Source: Edaphosphingomonas laterariae (GTDB lineage: Bacteria > Pseudomonadota > Alphaproteobacteria > Sphingomonadales > Sphingomonadaceae). From it: a stretch of DNA of 64,000 nucleotides. The notes beneath the pieces are model-generated. The model was given only the letters and a program-made list of their open reading frames with translations, had not been told where the DNA came from and made no database searches. The position numbers were made by a program, and so were the translations under genes. This document shows positions 16,737 through 25,973 of this stretch, in pieces. Each line of letters opens with the position of its first letter. Positions within the stretch are counted from its first letter, which is position 1. The stretch spans positions 372,001-436,000 of the forward strand of contig NZ_FZOS01000001.1 in assembly GCF_900188165.1 (NCBI RefSeq), read 5' to 3'.

Positions 16737-18140
16737 TCAATCGCCGGTCAGGATGCGATCGACGAGTTGCTTCACCGTAGGCACGAAGCCGTTGGAGTAG
16801 AAGGGATCCTTCTTGAACTGATAGGCCGCGTGGCCCGCGAACATCAGATTCTGTTCGACATCGCCGCCATGCACGATGTCCTGCAGCGTCTTCTGGATGC
16901 AGAAGCTGCGCGGATCGGCGAGACGGCCGGTGGAATTGCCCTCGGTATCCGCCCAGGAGGAGAAGCCGCACTGGCTGAGGCAGCCCATGCAATCGGCCTG
17001 ATCCTTGCGGATCTCCTTGGCTTCTTCCGGCGTGACGAACACCAGCGTGTTGTCCGGCGTCTTCAGCGCCATGGTGAAGCCGAGGCCGAACCATTCGCGC
17101 GCGTGCATCAGATCGTTCCGGGTGACCCAGAAATTCTTGCCCTTCACACCCACGTCGAGCTGGAACTGGTGATCGCCCGCCGCTTCGCCCGAAAAGGCGA
17201 TCTGGCGTTCGGACCGCGCTTCCAGATTGCGCAGGAACGGGTTGCGCACCGCCGACGAGTAGAAACCCGTGGGCGAGAAGCGGTGGAGCAGCACGTCGCC
17301 CTCGTCGAGCGTGGTCAGCCGGTCCTTCCACGCCTGCGGAATCGGGCTTTCGCGGGTCAGCAGCGGCCGCGTGCCGAACTGGAAGGCGATCTGGCCGAGT
17401 TCGGGATTGTCGATCCACTCGCTCCAGTCGCGCAGATACCAGACGCCGCCGGCCATCACGATCGGCACGCTATCGGGGATGCCGCCTTCGCGCATGGTTT
17501 CGCGCAGTTCCTTGACGCGCGGATAGGGATCCTGCGGCTTCAGCGGGTCTTCGGCGTTCGACAGGCCATTATGGCCGCCGGCAAGCCACGGATCTTCATA
17601 GACCACCGCGCCCAGCCATTCCGACGCCTTCGAATAGGCCCGCTTCCACAGCGCGCGGAAGGCGCGGCCGGAGCTGATGATCGGCAGATAATGGACGCCG
17701 TAGGACGCCGCGATCTCGGACAGCTTATAGGGCATGCCGGCGCCGCAGGTGACGCCCGCCACCATGCCGCGCGTGCGCTCGAGCACGCCATGGAGCACAC
17801 GCTGCGCGCCGCCCATTTCCCACAGCACGTTGATGTTGATCGCGCCCTTGCCGCCCGAAATCTCATAAGCGCGCTTCACCTGATCGACAGCGCCGTCGAT
17901 GGCATAAGCGACGAGTTCGTCATGGCGTTCGCGCCGCGTGAGCGCGCGATAGACCTGGGGGATGATCTTGCCGTCAGGATCATAGCTGTCGGCGTTGACC
18001 GCCGACACCGTGCCGATCCCGCCAGCGGCCGCCCAGGCCCCGGAACTCATGTGATTGGTGGCAGCAACGCCCTTGCCGCCCTCGACCAACGGCCACACCT
18101 CGCGCCCCCCGTAGAGGATCGGCCGCACACCCTTGAACAA
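16737..18140 (-). CDS. NAD(P)H-dependent flavin oxidoreductase, nitronate monooxygenase-like
   Basis: A 467-residue FMN TIM-barrel protein related to nitronate monooxygenase and PfaD. Supporting motifs include VTCGAGMPYKLSEIA, VHYLPIISSGRAFRALWK, VVYEDPWLAGGHNG, VPIVMAGGVW and IAFQFGTRPLLT. Family members are often 320-360 residues; this one has a C-terminal extension with Cys384, Cys387 and Cys391 (DCMGCLSQC) and Cys414, which could bind a metal or iron-sulfur cluster. True nitronate substrate is unproven. First gene of a two-gene unit with the amidotransferase. Confidence 0.85.
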   Translation of the reverse strand: MFKGVRPILYGGREVWPLVEGGKGVAATNHMSSGAWAAAGGIGTVSAVNADSYDPDGKIIPQVYRALTRRERHDELVAYAIDGAVDQVKRAYEISGGKGAININVLWEMGGAQRVLHGVLERTRGMVAGVTCGAGMPYKLSEIAASYGVHYLPIISSGRAFRALWKRAYSKASEWLGAVVYEDPWLAGGHNGLSNAEDPLKPQDPYPRVKELRETMREGGIPDSVPIVMAGGVWYLRDWSEWIDNPELGQIAFQFGTRPLLTRESPIPQAWKDRLTTLDEGDVLLHRFSPTGFYSSAVRNPFLRNLEARSERQIAFSGEAAGDHQFQLDVGVKGKNFWVTRNDLMHAREWFGLGFTMALKTPDNTLVFVTPEEAKEIRKDQADCMGCLSQCGFSSWADTEGNSTGRLADPRSFCIQKTLQDIVHGGDVEQNLMFAGHAAYQFKKDPFYSNGFVPTVKQLVDRILTGD

Positions 18141-18259
18141 TCATCCCTCCATGCGAAATCGGCCCCCTATAGGCCAGCCCGCAGCGAAATGCGCGCTAAA
18201 AGAACGCACCCCGCTGCGCGTGCCGCTAAAGCGCCGATTTCCGCCGGAAATGGCGCCTA

Positions 18260-19045
18260 TCAGGGCGCCATCCACTCGCCGCCATTGATGTCGAGCACCG
18301 CGCCGGTGACCATTTTCGTATAGTCCGAAACGAACATCAGCACCGACTTGCCGCACTCTTCCTCCGGCGGGATCACGCCGAGCGGAATGCGCTGCGCCAC
18401 GCCTTCGGCAATCGCCTCGACCGTGGTGTTCATGTGGCTCGCCATGCCCTCGAGCGCGTTGCGCACCGGATCGCCCCACAGCCAGCCCATGCGCGTCGCG
18501 TTGACGCGGATATTATATTGGCCGACTTCGGCGGCGAGCTGGCGGGAGGCAGTGACGAGCGCGCCCTTGGCGATCGCGTAGGAAAGCGATCCGCCCTGCA
18601 GATGCTTCAGCGACTGCATGGTCGCCACATTGACGATCGCGCCTTCGCGCCGCGCCTTCATGTGCGGCAGCACCGCCTGCGCCATCCGCGCCGATCCCAT
18701 GCAGGCGACGTCGATGGTGTGCGCCCAGCCTTCGATATCGGCATCGTCGAACGGGCCGTTTTCGCCCGGCGCATAGGCGCTGTTGACGAGGCCATCGATG
18801 CGGCCGAAGCGTTCGATGCCGGCGGCGACCAGCCGGTCGCACTGCGCACGATCGGACACGTCGGTGGAAAGCGCCACGGCCTGCCCGCCAGCGGCTTCGA
18901 TCTCGGCCTTCACCTCATCAAGAAATGCCTGCTTGCGCGCGCCCATCACGACGCTCGCGCCTTCTTCCGCCGCGATCTTGGCCATGGCGCGGCCCATGCC
19001 GGGGCCGACGCCGGTGATGATGATAACCTTGTCCTTGAGCAGCAT
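18260..19045 (-). CDS. SDR family oxidoreductase
   Basis: A 261-residue short-chain dehydrogenase. The NAD(P)-binding motif TGVGPGMG is at residues 11-18, the catalytic Ser145, Tyr156 and Lys160 (SYAIAK) are present, and the C-terminus is the usual NGGEWMAP. The structural NNAG motif is replaced by NSAY (residues 88-91), an uncommon variant. The ATG at 19045 has GAGAGG 8 bases upstream. Substrate unknown; probably an alcohol or hydroxyacyl compound. Confidence 0.9.
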   Translation of the reverse strand: MLLKDKVIIITGVGPGMGRAMAKIAAEEGASVVMGARKQAFLDEVKAEIEAAGGQAVALSTDVSDRAQCDRLVAAGIERFGRIDGLVNSAYAPGENGPFDDADIEGWAHTIDVACMGSARMAQAVLPHMKARREGAIVNVATMQSLKHLQGGSLSYAIAKGALVTASRQLAAEVGQYNIRVNATRMGWLWGDPVRNALEGMASHMNTTVEAIAEGVAQRIPLGVIPPEEECGKSVLMFVSDYTKMVTGAVLDINGGEWMAP

Positions 19046-19207
19046 GTCAGATCCTCTCGCATAGGCGGGGTTCGCCGTTGCCAGAGGCCTATGGCTGGCC
19101 GCGAGGAAGGACAAGCGCGCCGCGCATGGTTGTGGCCCAACCGCGAAACCGAACAGGCTGGAACAAGCCCGGCACGCCCCCGCCGCCGATCGAAGCGATG
19201 GTGCGCG

Positions 19208-20212
19208 CTAGCCCGCGATCTCCAGCACGATCTTGCCGACATGTTCGCCCGCTTCCATCCGCGCATGGGCGGCGGCGGCATCGTCGAGCGGGAAGGTCGC
19301 GTCGATCACCGGCCGCAGGCTGCCATCGCGGATCAGCGGCCAGACGGTCTGGGCCAGTTCGTCGGCGACCAGCGCCTTGAATTCGGCCGATCGCCCCCGC
19401 AGCGTCGATCCGGTGAGGGTCAGCCGGCGGCGCATCACGTCCCAGATGGAGATTTCGGCCTTGGCGCCACGCTGGATCGCAATCGACACATGGCGCCCGT
19501 CATCGGCCAGGCAGGCCAGGTTGCGCGGCACATAATCGCCGCCAACCATGTCGAGCACGATGTCGCACCCCCTGCCCCCGGTGATCCGCTTCACTTCCTC
19601 GACGAAATCGGCGGTGCGATAATTGATCGCATGATCGGCGCCGATTTCCACGGCGCGCGCGCATTTTTCGTCCGACCCTGCGGTGACGATCATGGTCAGA
19701 CCGAATTGCTTGCCCAATGCGATCGCCATGGTGCCGATGCCACTCGTCCCGCCATGGACGAGGGCCACATCACCTTCCGCCGCAAAGGCCCGTTCGAACA
19801 GGTTGGTCCACACGGTGAACAGCGTTTCGGGCATCGCGGCGGCATCCACCATCGACAGGCCCGGCGGCATGGCCAGGCACTGGCCGATCGGGGCCACGGC
19901 ATATTCGGCATAGCCGCCACCGGCGAGCAGCGCGCACACCGGCCGCCCCGCCCAGTCGGTCTCGACACCTTCGCCCAGCGCCACGATGCGGCCAGCCACT
20001 TCCAGCCCGGGAATCGAGGATGCGCCCGGCGGCGGCGGATAGAGCCCCTTGCGCTGCATCACATCCGGCCGGTTGACCCCGGCGGCGGCCACCTGGATCA
20101 GCACTTCGCCCGCGCCGGGCCGGGGCACAGGCCGTTCGACGACGCGCAGCACCTCTGGCCCGCCGGCCTCCTCAGGGTCGATCGCCCGCATGAATTCTGG
20201 AAGCGCGGCCAT
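19208..20212 (-). CDS. NAD(P)H-quinone oxidoreductase, zinc-independent MDR (PIG3-like)
   Basis: A 334-residue medium-chain reductase without the zinc ligands of alcohol dehydrogenases. Features are AAAGVNRPDVMQRKGLYPPPPG, GLEVAGRIVALG, and the cofactor motif VHGGTSGIGTMAIALGKQFG. This pattern matches the PIG3-type quinone oxidoreductases. The ATG at 20212 is preceded by GGGGGA. It is divergent from a DUF1192 gene, a pairing seen widely in alphaproteobacteria. Confidence 0.9.
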   Translation of the reverse strand: MAALPEFMRAIDPEEAGGPEVLRVVERPVPRPGAGEVLIQVAAAGVNRPDVMQRKGLYPPPPGASSIPGLEVAGRIVALGEGVETDWAGRPVCALLAGGGYAEYAVAPIGQCLAMPPGLSMVDAAAMPETLFTVWTNLFERAFAAEGDVALVHGGTSGIGTMAIALGKQFGLTMIVTAGSDEKCARAVEIGADHAINYRTADFVEEVKRITGGRGCDIVLDMVGGDYVPRNLACLADDGRHVSIAIQRGAKAEISIWDVMRRRLTLTGSTLRGRSAEFKALVADELAQTVWPLIRDGSLRPVIDATFPLDDAAAAHARMEAGEHVGKIVLEIAG

Positions 20213-20284
20213 AATTCCCCCATCGGCGCTTTTGTCCGGTTCGCGTTTATTGACATGGAGCGCGCATCGGTCAACGCTCCGCCC

Positions 20285-20482
20285 ATGGATGTCGACGACA
20301 ATCTTCCCAAACGTGCCGATGATCCGCTGACGATTTTGCGGCTGCAGGATCTCGATCCGCTTTCCGTTACGGAATTGCAGGCGCGGATCGCGGCGTTGGA
20401 GGCGGAGATCGCCCGCACGCGGGCCAAGGCCGAAGCCGCCGTTAACCACCGGGCAAGCGCCGAGGCCCTATTCAAACGATGA
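20285..20482 (+). CDS. DUF1192 domain protein
   Basis: A 65-residue protein. The core DDPLTILRLQDLDPLSVTEL then a heptad-like helix LQARIAALEAEIARTRAKAEA and the ending ASAEALFKR match DUF1192. The second half should form a short coiled coil. The function is unknown. ATG at 20285 fits the family; an in-frame ATG at 20255 is possible. Divergent from the quinone oxidoreductase with a 72-base gap. Confidence 0.85.
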   Translation: MDVDDNLPKRADDPLTILRLQDLDPLSVTELQARIAALEAEIARTRAKAEAAVNHRASAEALFKR

Positions 20483-20632
20483 GGGCGAACCGGCCGGAGC
20501 GCGGCGGACGCAACCAGGCTCCGGCGACCGGCGTTCTTGATGAGCGGGCACGGCTTGATCAACGGGCCGAGGCTCACGACATAGTTGTCAGCGGGGCGCG
20601 CCTTCCACGCGGCCCGAGGGAGTAGATACGCA

Positions 20633-22945
20633 ATGCCTTCTTTCGCCCGCGAGCTGGAACAGACCCTTCACAACGCGCTGTCCGCCGCGTCCAGCCGCCG
20701 CCACGAATATGCGACGCTCGAGCATCTGTTGCTCGCGCTGATCGATGACGAGCACGCCTCCAAGGTGATGACGGCCTGCGGCGTGGAGCTGGAGGAGCTG
20801 AAGGAGGCGGTCCGCCTCTATCTCGATACCGAGCTCGATGCCCTGAAGGTCGAAGGCAATACCGATCCTTCGCCGACCAGCGGGTTCCAGCGCGTCGTGC
20901 AGCGCGCGATCCTGCACGTCCAGTCCTCCGGCCGCGAGGAAGTGACCGGCGCCAATGTCCTCGTCGCGCTCTTTTCCGAGCGCGAGAGCTATGCCGTCTA
21001 TTTCCTCCAGCAGCAGGATATGAGCCGGCTCGATGCGGTCAGCTTCATCAGCCACGGCGTCGGCAAGGGCGGCCAGCCCCCCGAACAGCGCGAGGTGAAG
21101 GGCGCGGACGAGGAAAAGGCGCAGAAGCAGGACGGCAAGAAGGGCGAAAGCGCGCTCAAGCAGTTCTGCGTCAACCTGAACGAAAAGGCCAAGGAAGGCC
21201 GTGTCGATCCGCTGATCGGTCGCGGGCCGGAAGTGGACCGCACCGTCCAGATCCTCTGCCGCCGTTCGAAGAACAACCCGCTTTATGTGGGCGATCCCGG
21301 CGTGGGCAAGACCGCCATCGCCGAGGGCCTGGCCCGCAAGATCGTGGAAGGCGACGTGCCGGAGGTGCTGAAGCCCGCCGTCATCTATTCGCTCGACATG
21401 GGCGCGCTGCTCGCCGGCACCCGTTATCGCGGCGATTTCGAGGAACGGCTGAAGCAGGTCGTGAACGAGCTTGAAAAGCTGCCCCACGCGGTGCTGTTCA
21501 TCGACGAGATCCACACGGTGATCGGCGCGGGCGCCACGTCCGGCGGCGCGATGGACGCGTCCAACCTGTTGAAGCCGGCCCTTTCGGGCGGAACGATCCG
21601 CTGCATCGGATCGACCACCTACAAGGAGTTCCGCAACCATTTCGAAAAGGATCGCGCGCTGCTGCGCCGGTTCCAGAAGATCGACGTCAACGAGCCGACG
21701 ATCGAGGATACGATCAAGATCCTCACCGGCCTGCGTTCGGCGTTCGAGGATCACCATTCGGTCAAATATACGCCCGACGCGATCAAGTCCGCGGTCGAGC
21801 TGTCGGCCCGCTACATCAACGATCGCAAGCTGCCCGACAAGGCGATCGACGTGATCGACGAAGTCGGCGCCATGCAGATGCTGGTGCCGCCATCGAAGCG
21901 CAAGAAGGTGATCACGGTCAAGGAGATCGAGGCCGTCATCGCGACGATGGCGCGCATCCCGCCGAAATCGGTTTCGACCGACGACAAGAAGGTGCTCGAA
22001 ACGCTCGAAACCGATCTCAAGCGCGTCGTCTTCGGCCAGGACCAGGCAATCGAGGTGCTCTCGTCGGCGATCAAGCTCAGCCGCGCGGGCCTGCGCGATC
22101 CCGACAAGCCGATCGGCAATTATCTGTTCTCCGGCCCCACCGGCGTCGGCAAGACGGAAGTCGCCCGCCAGCTTGCCTCGATCATGGGCATCCCGCTGCA
22201 GCGGTTCGACATGTCGGAATATATGGAACGGCATTCGGTCAGCCGGCTGATCGGCGCGCCGCCGGGCTATGTCGGCTATGATCAGGGCGGCCTGCTGACC
22301 GACGCGGTGGACCAGCATCCGCATTGCGTGCTGCTGCTCGACGAGATCGAGAAAGCGCATCCCGATCTGTTCAACATCCTGTTGCAGGTGATGGATAACG
22401 GGAAGCTGACCGATCACCACGGCAAGACGGTCGATTTCCGCAACACGATCCTGATCATGACCACCAATGCCGGTGCGTCGGACATGGCTCGCGAATCGAT
22501 CGGCTTCGGCGCGATGACCCGCGAAGACGTGCAGGAAGAGGCGGTGAAGAAGATGTTCACCCCCGAATTCCGCAACCGCCTCGATGCGATCGTGCCGTTC
22601 AGCTATCTGCCGCCGGAAGTCGTCGGCCGCGTGGTCGAAAAGTTCATCCTCCAGCTCGAACTGCAGCTGGCGGATCGCGACGTCCACATCGCGCTCGACG
22701 ACGATGCCAAGGCGTGGCTCACCGCGCGCGGCTATGACAAGCTCTATGGCGCGCGGCCGATGGGCCGCCTGATCCAGGAGAAGATCAAGCAGCCGCTGGC
22801 CGAGGAGCTCCTGTTCGGCAAGCTCGTCCATGGCGGCGAAGTGAAGGTGCATCTGAAGGACGAGGCGCTCGCCTTCGAAATCGTCGCGGCCGCGCCCAAG
22901 CGCCCGAAAAAGGGCGGCAAGGCCAAGGCCGAGGTGAAGGGCTAG
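20633..22945 (+). CDS. clpA: ATP-dependent Clp protease ATP-binding subunit ClpA
   Basis: A 770-residue AAA+ unfoldase that feeds substrates to ClpP. Order: Clp N domain (residues 1-140, FARELEQTLHNALSAAS), first AAA module with Walker A GDPGVGKT near 219, second module with GPTGVGKT near 501. It lacks the long middle coiled coil of ClpB, so ClpA is the right call. GAGGGAG precedes the ATG at 20633. No clpS is adjacent. The TAG stop codon at 22943-22945 is formed by the first bases of a double-hairpin repeat. Confidence 0.97.
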   Translation: MPSFARELEQTLHNALSAASSRRHEYATLEHLLLALIDDEHASKVMTACGVELEELKEAVRLYLDTELDALKVEGNTDPSPTSGFQRVVQRAILHVQSSGREEVTGANVLVALFSERESYAVYFLQQQDMSRLDAVSFISHGVGKGGQPPEQREVKGADEEKAQKQDGKKGESALKQFCVNLNEKAKEGRVDPLIGRGPEVDRTVQILCRRSKNNPLYVGDPGVGKTAIAEGLARKIVEGDVPEVLKPAVIYSLDMGALLAGTRYRGDFEERLKQVVNELEKLPHAVLFIDEIHTVIGAGATSGGAMDASNLLKPALSGGTIRCIGSTTYKEFRNHFEKDRALLRRFQKIDVNEPTIEDTIKILTGLRSAFEDHHSVKYTPDAIKSAVELSARYINDRKLPDKAIDVIDEVGAMQMLVPPSKRKKVITVKEIEAVIATMARIPPKSVSTDDKKVLETLETDLKRVVFGQDQAIEVLSSAIKLSRAGLRDPDKPIGNYLFSGPTGVGKTEVARQLASIMGIPLQRFDMSEYMERHSVSRLIGAPPGYVGYDQGGLLTDAVDQHPHCVLLLDEIEKAHPDLFNILLQVMDNGKLTDHHGKTVDFRNTILIMTTNAGASDMARESIGFGAMTREDVQEEAVKKMFTPEFRNRLDAIVPFSYLPPEVVGRVVEKFILQLELQLADRDVHIALDDDAKAWLTARGYDKLYGARPMGRLIQEKIKQPLAEELLFGKLVHGGEVKVHLKDEALAFEIVAAAPKRPKKGGKAKAEVKG

Positions 22946-23049
22946 AGCGCTTTCCAAGCAGGTGGAATCACCTGCTGACTCGGAAAGCGCGGTAAGCAAA
23001 GAGCTTAGAGCATTCGAGCCGACGCAGTCGGATCGGTAACTGCTCTAAG
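22943..23049 (+). repeat. Double-hairpin repeat element, copy 1
   Basis: Hairpin 1 (22947-22990) has an outer stem GCGCTTTCC/GGAAAGCGC and an inner stem AGCAGGTG/CACCTGCT. Hairpin 2 (23004-23049) has the outer stem CTTAGAGCA/TGCTCTAAG around CCGAC/GTCGG. The element starts with the clpA stop codon TAG. It is related to 39412-39521 and 48386-48441. It may also act as a transcript end, though there is no T-run. Confidence 0.85.
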
Positions 23050-23073
23050 CGCTCAAACCGGGATCCATTTCCG

Positions 23074-23736
23074 CTATGCCGGTGGAGGACCACCACGTAG
23101 CGGGAATGGGTCCGGCTCTTCCCCGGCACGCCGGGCCGGCGGCGCCAGGAAGCGCTTGATCGCGCGGCGCAGCAGGATCAGCGCCACCACCGTCAGCGCC
23201 AGCAGCACGATCGCGACGATCACCGCCGCGACCGGATTGGCCAGCGCCAGCCAGAGCAGCCCGGCCGTCGCCACATCCTCGCCGGTCGATACGGCGACAT
23301 TGCTGAACGGTTCAGGGCTGGCATTCACCACCGCGCGCGTGCCTGCCTTGGCGCCATGGGTCAGCAGCGTCGCCCCGCCGCCGAGCAGGAAGGTGGCGAC
23401 CTGCCAGGCCGGATCCTGCGCATCGACGATCGCCATCGCCAGCAAGGCACCGCCGATCGGGCGGATCAGTGTGTGAACCGCGTCCCACGCCGAATCGAGC
23501 AGCGCGACCTTGTCGGCGAAGAATTCGGCGATCAGGCCCAGCGCGGAAATCGCCAACACCCAGGGATTGGCCAGCACGTCGAGCGACGCGAGATGCTGCG
23601 GCAGCTCGATCCAGCCGGTCCGCATCGCCAGCCCCGTCGCGAACACGCACAGATAGAGCCTCCAGCCCGCAAGCAGGCTGACGCTGGCGGCGACGCCGAG
23701 CAGCTCGACCACACCCATGGCGCCGGAAAATGCCAT
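23074..23736 (-). CDS. DUF4126 family membrane protein
   Basis: A 220-residue protein with about five or six hydrophobic segments. The patterns LGVAASVSLLAGWRLYLCVFATGL, LANPWVLAISALGLIAEFFADKVALLDSAWDAVHTLIRPIG and GGGATLLTHGAKAGTRAVVNASPEP are characteristic of DUF4126. Function unknown. Start placed at 23736; an in-frame ATG at 23718 is possible. The C-terminal tail is Arg- and Pro-rich and likely cytoplasmic. Same strand as priA, 23 bases downstream of its stop. Confidence 0.82.
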   Translation of the reverse strand: MAFSGAMGVVELLGVAASVSLLAGWRLYLCVFATGLAMRTGWIELPQHLASLDVLANPWVLAISALGLIAEFFADKVALLDSAWDAVHTLIRPIGGALLAMAIVDAQDPAWQVATFLLGGGATLLTHGAKAGTRAVVNASPEPFSNVAVSTGEDVATAGLLWLALANPVAAVIVAIVLLALTVVALILLRRAIKRFLAPPARRAGEEPDPFPLRGGPPPA

Positions 23737-23759
23737 GTTTCCGCCTGCCCGACAAATCT

Positions 23760-25931
23760 TCAGACGAAGGAATAAGGGTCCACGTCCACCGCCACGCGCA
23801 CGCCGCGCGGCCATTCGAGATTGCCGAGCCAGCCGCGGATCACATCCTGCACGTCGAGCGCCCGCCGCGCATGGACCAGCAGGCGCTGGCGATGCCGCCC
23901 GCGCAGCATGGCGAGCGGCGCCGGCGCAGGGCCGAAAACGTGCATCCCATCCACCTGCGGCGCGCTGTGGCCGATCAGCCGGGCGGTGTTGACCGCGTCA
24001 TCCAGCTTTTCCGACGAGACGATGATCGCCGCATAACGGCCGAAGGGCGGGGCATTGGCCGTGCGGCGCGATTCGGTTTCGGCGGCGTAGAAGCTGTCGG
24101 CATCGCCCGAAACCAGCGCGCGGATCACCGGCGCCCCCGGCTCGCGCGTCTGGACAAAGACGTGGCCCGGCTTTTCGCCGCGCCCTGCCCGCCCGGCAAC
24201 CTGCGCGATCTGCTGGAAGCTGCGTTCGGCCGCGCGCAGATCGCCGCCCGCCAGGCCGAGATCGGCATCGACGACGCCGACCAGCGTCAGATTGGGGAAA
24301 TGATAGCCCTTGGTGATCAGCTGGGTGCCGACGACGATGTCGATATCACCCGCTTCCATCCGGCCGACAAATTCCGCCGCCCGCGCCGGCGACCATAAGG
24401 TGTCCGACGTCACCACCGCTGTCTTGGCATCGGGGAACAGGGCCGCCACCTCGTCGGCGATCCGCTCGACCCCCGGCCCGCACGCGACCAGCGAATCCTC
24501 CGCCTTGCATTCCGGGCAGACCTCCGGCGGCGGCATGACATGCCCGCAATGATGGCAGGCGAGCCGCGCCATCAGCCGATGTTCCACCATCCAGGCGGTG
24601 CAATTGGGGCATTGGAAGCGGTGCCCGCAGGTGCGGCAGAGCGTGAGCGGCGCGTAGCCCCGGCGATTGAGGAACAAGAGCGCCTGTTCCTTGCGCGCCA
24701 GCGTCTCGTCGATCGCCTTCACCAGCGTCGGCGCCAGCCAGCGCCCTTTCAGCGGCGGATCGGCCAGCAGGTCGATCTCGGTGATTTCAGGCATTTGCGC
24801 GGGGCCGTAGCGGCCGGGCAGCTTCAGTTCCTCATACCGGCCCAGCGCCACCTGCTGCCGCGTCTCGATCGCCGGCGTGGCCGATGCCAGCACCACCGGG
24901 CAGGCTTCGAACAGGCCGCGCATCACCGCCACGTCGCGGGCGTGATACATCACGCCATCTTCCTGCTTGAAGCTGGTTTCGTGCGCCTCGTCGACGACGA
25001 TCAGGCCCAGCCGGGCATAAGGCAGGAACAGCGCCGAACGCGCGCCCACGACCACCTTCGCCTCGCCGCTGGCGATCGCCCGCCACGCCCGCCGGCGCTG
25101 CGATTGGCGCAGATCCGAATGCCAGGCGATCGGCACATGGCCGAAGCGCGCGGCGAAGCGCTTGAGGAACGGCTCGGTCAGCGCGATTTCAGGCAGCAGC
25201 ACCAGCGTCTGCCGCCCCTGCCGGATCGCTTCGGCCACCGCCTCGAAATAGACCTCAGTCTTGCCCGATCCGGTGACGCCATCGAGCAGGAAGGGCTGCG
25301 CCCTGGCCGCGCGCACCGCATCCACCAGTCGCCCGGCGACGGCAGCCTGATCGTCCGACAAGGCAGGCGCGGCGAAATCGGGATCGGGATCGACGAAGGG
25401 ATCGTCCACCGAAACCTCCACCGGCTCGATCGCGCCGATCTTTACGAGGCCCCGGATCACCGCTTCGGAAACGTCGGCGATCGCGGCCAGCTCGCGCACC
25501 AGCCCCTGCCGTTCGCCGATCCGCTCCAGCGCCTGTGCACGCCCCGGGGTCAGCCGCTGCGGCACTTCGCCCGTGGCGCGATATTCGATCACCGTGCGCG
25601 CGCCATCGAGCGCGGAGCTGGACGGCAGCGCCATCCGCAACACCGCTGCCGGCGGCGCCAGATAATAGTTGGCCGTCCACTCGATCAGCCGGCGCAGCGG
25701 CGCGCCCAGCGGCGGCAGATCGAACACGCCGGCCAGCGGCCTCAGCCGGTTGTCGCCGACCTCCGCGTCGGAAGGCATCCGTTCCGGTTCCCACGCAACG
25801 CCGACAAGCTGACGCGGCCCAAGCGGGGCAAGCACGATCGAGCCGGGCACGACATCCTGCCCCCGGTCTACCCGATAATCGAGCGGCCCGAGCGCGGGAT
25901 TGAGCAGCAGGACGCGGGCGCGCGGGTTCAC
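23760..25931 (-). CDS. priA: Primosomal replication protein N' (PriA helicase)
   Basis: A 723-residue 3'-to-5' DNA helicase that restarts stalled replication forks. The Walker A motif GVTGSGKTE is at about 218-226 and DEAH at about 314-317. The zinc cysteine pairs CRTCGHRFQCPNC and CHHCGHVMPPPEVCPEC follow, then the helicase C-terminal motifs (GTQLITKGYHFP and QVAGRAGRG). All core motifs are intact and the length is normal. Confidence 0.97.
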   Translation of the reverse strand: MNPRARVLLLNPALGPLDYRVDRGQDVVPGSIVLAPLGPRQLVGVAWEPERMPSDAEVGDNRLRPLAGVFDLPPLGAPLRRLIEWTANYYLAPPAAVLRMALPSSSALDGARTVIEYRATGEVPQRLTPGRAQALERIGERQGLVRELAAIADVSEAVIRGLVKIGAIEPVEVSVDDPFVDPDPDFAAPALSDDQAAVAGRLVDAVRAARAQPFLLDGVTGSGKTEVYFEAVAEAIRQGRQTLVLLPEIALTEPFLKRFAARFGHVPIAWHSDLRQSQRRRAWRAIASGEAKVVVGARSALFLPYARLGLIVVDEAHETSFKQEDGVMYHARDVAVMRGLFEACPVVLASATPAIETRQQVALGRYEELKLPGRYGPAQMPEITEIDLLADPPLKGRWLAPTLVKAIDETLARKEQALLFLNRRGYAPLTLCRTCGHRFQCPNCTAWMVEHRLMARLACHHCGHVMPPPEVCPECKAEDSLVACGPGVERIADEVAALFPDAKTAVVTSDTLWSPARAAEFVGRMEAGDIDIVVGTQLITKGYHFPNLTLVGVVDADLGLAGGDLRAAERSFQQIAQVAGRAGRGEKPGHVFVQTREPGAPVIRALVSGDADSFYAAETESRRTANAPPFGRYAAIIVSSEKLDDAVNTARLIGHSAPQVDGMHVFGPAPAPLAMLRGRHRQRLLVHARRALDVQDVIRGWLGNLEWPRGVRVAVDVDPYSFV

Positions 25932-25973
25932 GAAAGCCGCTCCGACAGGCCGGGTGGCAGAAAGGCGCTGCGA

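Noticed and set aside
16713-18323. A 536-codon plus-strand frame opposite the flavin oxidoreductase
   Set aside because: Shadow frame with His/Arg/Ala bias; the minus-strand gene has clear family motifs.
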